Shown here: one piece after another, positions 6,553-8,003 of the stretch
Position numbering within the stretch: the stretch's first letter is position 1
How the letters are laid out: each line of letters begins with the position of its first letter
Source: an uncultured Parvularculaceae bacterium
Lineage (GTDB): Bacteria; Pseudomonadota; Alphaproteobacteria; Caulobacterales; Parvularculaceae
Direction of reading: 5' to 3'
NCBI GenBank assembly: GCA_947259815.1
Contig: CAMYNO010000321.1
Location: forward strand, 1-8,003
DNA length: 8,003 bases
Program-made: the position numbers and the translations under genes
Notes under the pieces: generated by a model
Told to the model about the DNA's origin: nothing
Database searches by the model: none
Seen by the model: only the letters and a program-made list of their open reading frames with translations

Positions 6553-7257
6553 TTAATCTGTTTCATATCCTGCTTCTTTGAAAAAGTTCATGCACTCTTT
6601 TGATGTGTATAGATCGCATATCTCGCCCAGAGCGTCGCAAATGGCATCGAAAGTTCGTGCGGCGTGTTTTCGCAACAGGGCTTTGAGTTTTGAATAGGCC
6701 AATTCGATCGGGTTGAGATCAGGAGAGTAAGGCGGCAGGAACAAAAGCCAGGCGCCGCGGGCATTGATCAAATCTTCGGCTCTTTGGCTTTTGTGGAAGG
6801 CGACATTGTCGAGGATCACCACATCGCCGGGTTGAAGCGTTGGCGCAAGTTGGGTTTCAACATAAACTTCAAACAGCTGCTTGTTCATGGGCGCATTGAT
6901 GATCCAGGGCGCCGTCAATTCATGACATCGCAATGCGGCGATAAAGGTTTGTGTTTGCCATGAGCCAAAAGGCGCATGGGTTTTATAGCGCTCTCCCTTT
7001 GGAGCCCAGCCTGTGCGTTTGGTGAGCTTGGTGTTGGTTGATGTCTCATCGATAAAGACCAGCCGCGCCAACGCCTTGGCGAAGAAGGGACGGCGCCGGT
7101 TGATCCACAAATCACGCTGGGCGGCAACGTCCGGGCGTAATTGCTCAACGGCTCGAAGTGGTTTTTTTATGGCTGAGGCCAAGGCGGTGCAGCGCGCGGC
7201 CAACATTGGAGCGATGAACGCACACATCGCGCCCCGCCAGCTCAACGCACAATTCAT
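6553..7257 (-). CDS. IS630 transposase, second frame (DDE catalytic domain)
   Basis: This frame carries the DDE_3 superfamily endonuclease: Asp70 (LVFIDETST), Asp150 (VVILDNVAFHKS) and Glu185 (PDLNPIELAYSKLK). The early part (to about residue 30) is a shadow of the first frame; family sequence begins at KKPLRAVEQLRPDV. Entering from the first frame at the A-run gives a 316-residue protein in which these are Asp152, Asp232 and Glu267, a usual IS630 length. The stop is TAA at 6555-6553. An internal ATG start at 7257 has no strong ribosome site and would not include the DNA-binding domain, so expression as a fusion is more likely. Confidence 0.88.
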   Translation of the reverse strand: MNCALSWRGAMCAFIAPMLAARCTALASAIKKPLRAVEQLRPDVAAQRDLWINRRRPFFAKALARLVFIDETSTNTKLTKRTGWAPKGERYKTHAPFGSWQTQTFIAALRCHELTAPWIINAPMNKQLFEVYVETQLAPTLQPGDVVILDNVAFHKSQRAEDLINARGAWLLFLPPYSPDLNPIELAYSKLKALLRKHAARTFDAICDALGEICDLYTSKECMNFFKEAGYETD

Positions 7258-7504
7258 CCAGCGTCAGATCGCCGTTCGCCGCCGTGCGTTCACGCAGCCA
7301 TTCGCTATGCCCTTTCAACTTACCGGCTCCGCCATGGCCCTGCCGTTTCGGCGCAAGAGAGCCCGTCTCGCGTTTCAAAATCACCATGTCGTTTACAAAT
7401 CGCGGCGATACCCGAAAATGCGTCGCCGCAAACCGATGGCTGTGACCTTCCTCAACAAAAGCGACAACGCGCTCACGCAACTCAATAGGATGTGGCTTGC
7501 CCAA
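7145..7504 (-). CDS. IS630 transposase, first frame (N-terminal DNA-binding part)
   Basis: This 119-aa frame begins at a TTG codon (7504-7502) preceded by a strong AAGGAGGG ribosome site (7516-7509) with about five bases of spacing; no ATG fits better. It contains the paired helix-turn-helix regions of IS630 transposases (RERVVAFVEEGHSHRFAATHF, then LDELCVELAGRDVCVHRSNV) that bind the terminal repeats. Family sequence ends at LGLSHKK (residues 108-114), after which the frame reads TTSSR and stops. The catalytic domain continues in the +1 frame from the same point. Confidence 0.85.
   Translation of the reverse strand: MGKPHPIELRERVVAFVEEGHSHRFAATHFRVSPRFVNDMVILKRETGSLAPKRQGHGGAGKLKGHSEWLRERTAANGDLTLDELCVELAGRDVCVHRSNVGRALHRLGLSHKKTTSSR
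7162..7168 (-). other. A7 run joining the two IS630 transposase frames
   Basis: On the minus strand the first frame reads CAT AAA AAA ACC and the second reads ATA AAA AAA CCA. Skipping one A (a +1 shift, or an equivalent -2 shift) joins LGLSHKK to PLRAVEQLRPDV without loss. A homopolymer of this length is a known setting for transcript slippage or ribosomal frameshifting. A plain one-base insertion (A6 to A7) that inactivated the gene, or a sequencing error, would look the same. Confidence 0.6.
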
Positions 7505-7585
7505 AAGACCCTCCTTGTAAAAAACAAAGGGAATCAGAGTTCGCTACAAAACGAAATCATGAATCTGATAAAAGGCGACACGCTT

Positions 7586-7587
7586 TA
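7586..7587. repeat. TA target duplication, right of IS630
   Basis: This is the partner of the TA at 6538-6539. The IS3 orfB reading frame resumes with GAT at 7588. Confidence 0.9.
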
Positions 7588-7978
7588 GATGCCCTGGAAC
7601 AGGCAGTTCATGCCCGAAGGCCGATAAGTGGAAGTGGCCTCGTGCATCACTCCGATCGCGGCAGCAAGTATGTCTCGATCAGGTATACCGAGCGCCTCGC
7701 CGAGGCGGGTCTGGAGCCCTCTGTCGGCAGTGTTGGCGACAGTTACGACAACGCATTGGCCGAGACGATTATCGGTCTGTTCAAGACCGAACTCATTCAT
7801 CGGCGCGGACCATGGAAGTCCTTCGATGCCGTCGAATACACCACGCTCGAATGGGTCGACTGGTTCAATAACAGGAGGCTCCTGGAGCGCATCGGACACA
7901 TCCCGCCCGCAGAGGCAGAGAACAACTTCTATTCAGCACAGCCGCAATCCGCTATGGCTGCATAACCCCAACCAAATT

Positions 7979-8003
7979 GCCTCCGGGGTTGCCGGGGAGG
8001 TTC
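7979..8003 (-). repeat. Right terminal inverted repeat of the IS3-family element (edge of window)
   Basis: This is the inverted match to 5634-5658 (20 of 25). It ends in TTC at the last base; the expected outer A lies just outside the window. Confidence 0.9.

Larger units (their letters stand above)
6540..7585 (-). mobile_element. IS630-family insertion sequence (1046 bp) nested in the IS3-family element
   Basis: The ends AAGCCTATCGCG (6540 onward) and, inverted, AAGCGTGTCGCC (from 7585) match at about 21 of 27 bases. The element is flanked by TA on both sides and its removal restores the IS3 orfB frame exactly. It encodes one transposase on the minus strand, opposite to its host element, in two overlapping frames. 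Length and organisation are normal for IS630. The terminal repeats and all three catalytic residues appear intact, so it may still be mobile if the frame junction is bypassed. Confidence 0.93.
6012..7965 (+). pseudogene. IS3-family transposase OrfB (DDE integrase), split by IS630 insertion
   Basis: The 5' part (6012-6539, 176 codons) starts MIRFIEDHRDQYGVEPICRV and contains an HTH_21-like region and the first catalytic Asp137 (SLWVSDFTYI). The 3' part (7588-7965, 125 codons) carries Asp199 (HHSDRGSKY) and Glu235 (DNALAET), with the family's 35 residues between them. Joining codon CTA (6537-6539) to GAT (7588) gives a continuous reading FVLDALEQAV and a 301-aa protein, a normal OrfB length. 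The frame is -1 relative to orfA, as expected for IS3 programmed frameshifting, although no obvious A6G slippery site is seen near the overlap. As it stands, translation runs into IS630 DNA and stops at 6579-6581, so the catalytic triad is separated and the protein is dead. Confidence 0.93.
5633..8003 (+). mobile_element. IS3-family insertion sequence, disrupted by an IS630-family element
   Basis: The left end begins TGAACCTCCCCGG (5633 onward) and the right end is its inverted match, finishing CCGGGGAGGTTC at 8003. Over 25 bases (5634-5658 against 7979-8003) the two ends match at 20 positions, with the differences in one central block of five. IS3-type ends are TG...CA, so the final A should be base 8004, just outside the window. 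Without the inner element the IS would be about 1.32 kb, normal for the family. It encodes orfA and, in the -1 frame, orfB with a D-D-35-E catalytic core. Both are broken, so it cannot transpose by itself. The target duplication cannot be checked because the right flank is missing. Confidence 0.92.

Noticed and set aside
7013..7588. 191-codon + strand frame inside the IS630 element
   Set aside because: It is antisense to the IS630 transposase, whose motifs and catalytic residues on the minus strand are unambiguous.
1..8003. CRISPR array, tRNA, rRNA or known riboswitch
   Set aside because: No regularly spaced repeats and no tRNA- or rRNA-like segments were seen, and the only non-coding gaps are too short and lack recognisable riboswitch cores.

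Overview
The window looks like a piece of a GC-rich proteobacterial chromosome or large plasmid, most likely from an alphaproteobacterium. That placement is an inference. It rests on the high GC, the GCG/GGC-heavy codon use, and a one-polypeptide pyruvate carboxylase whose active-site residues fall almost exactly where the Rhizobium enzyme has them. All three stop codons end convincing genes, so the standard bacterial code applies.

Left part (1-1934) is the end of a catechol meta-cleavage operon on the + strand. It holds the last codons of 4-hydroxy-2-oxovalerate aldolase (dmpG/xylK type), then 4-oxalocrotonate decarboxylase (dmpH type), 4-oxalocrotonate tautomerase (dmpI type) and a 2-hydroxymuconic semialdehyde hydrolase (dmpD type). 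Gaps between these genes are 0 to 4 bases. The tautomerase and decarboxylase serve the oxidative (4-oxalocrotonate) branch and the hydrolase serves the hydrolytic branch; both give 2-hydroxypenta-2,4-dienoate. The aldolase then releases pyruvate and acetaldehyde from the hydrated product.

Centre (1935-5538): a 154-base leader with paired palindromes and a possible 18-codon leader ORF precedes a full-length pyruvate carboxylase (1149 aa). It would turn pathway pyruvate into oxaloacetate, so catabolism and anaplerosis lie side by side. Shared regulation is only a hypothesis.

Right part (5633-8003) is a nested pair of insertion sequences. An IS3-family element, with terminal repeats at 5633-5658 and 7979-8003, carries an orfA broken by two in-frame stops. 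Its orfB is cut by an IS630-family element (6540-7585). The IS630 element lies between duplicated TA dinucleotides, and removing it restores both a CTAG target and the orfB reading frame exactly. The IS630 transposase is itself in two frames that meet at a run of seven A.

Both window edges look odd. The first 30 bases are an exact inverted copy of bases 97-126 and do not fit the aldolase family, which suggests a fold-back artefact at a contig end. The last base is one short of the expected IS3 terminus. No clearly new biological system was found. The most original signals are the pyc leader architecture and the layered IS decay.
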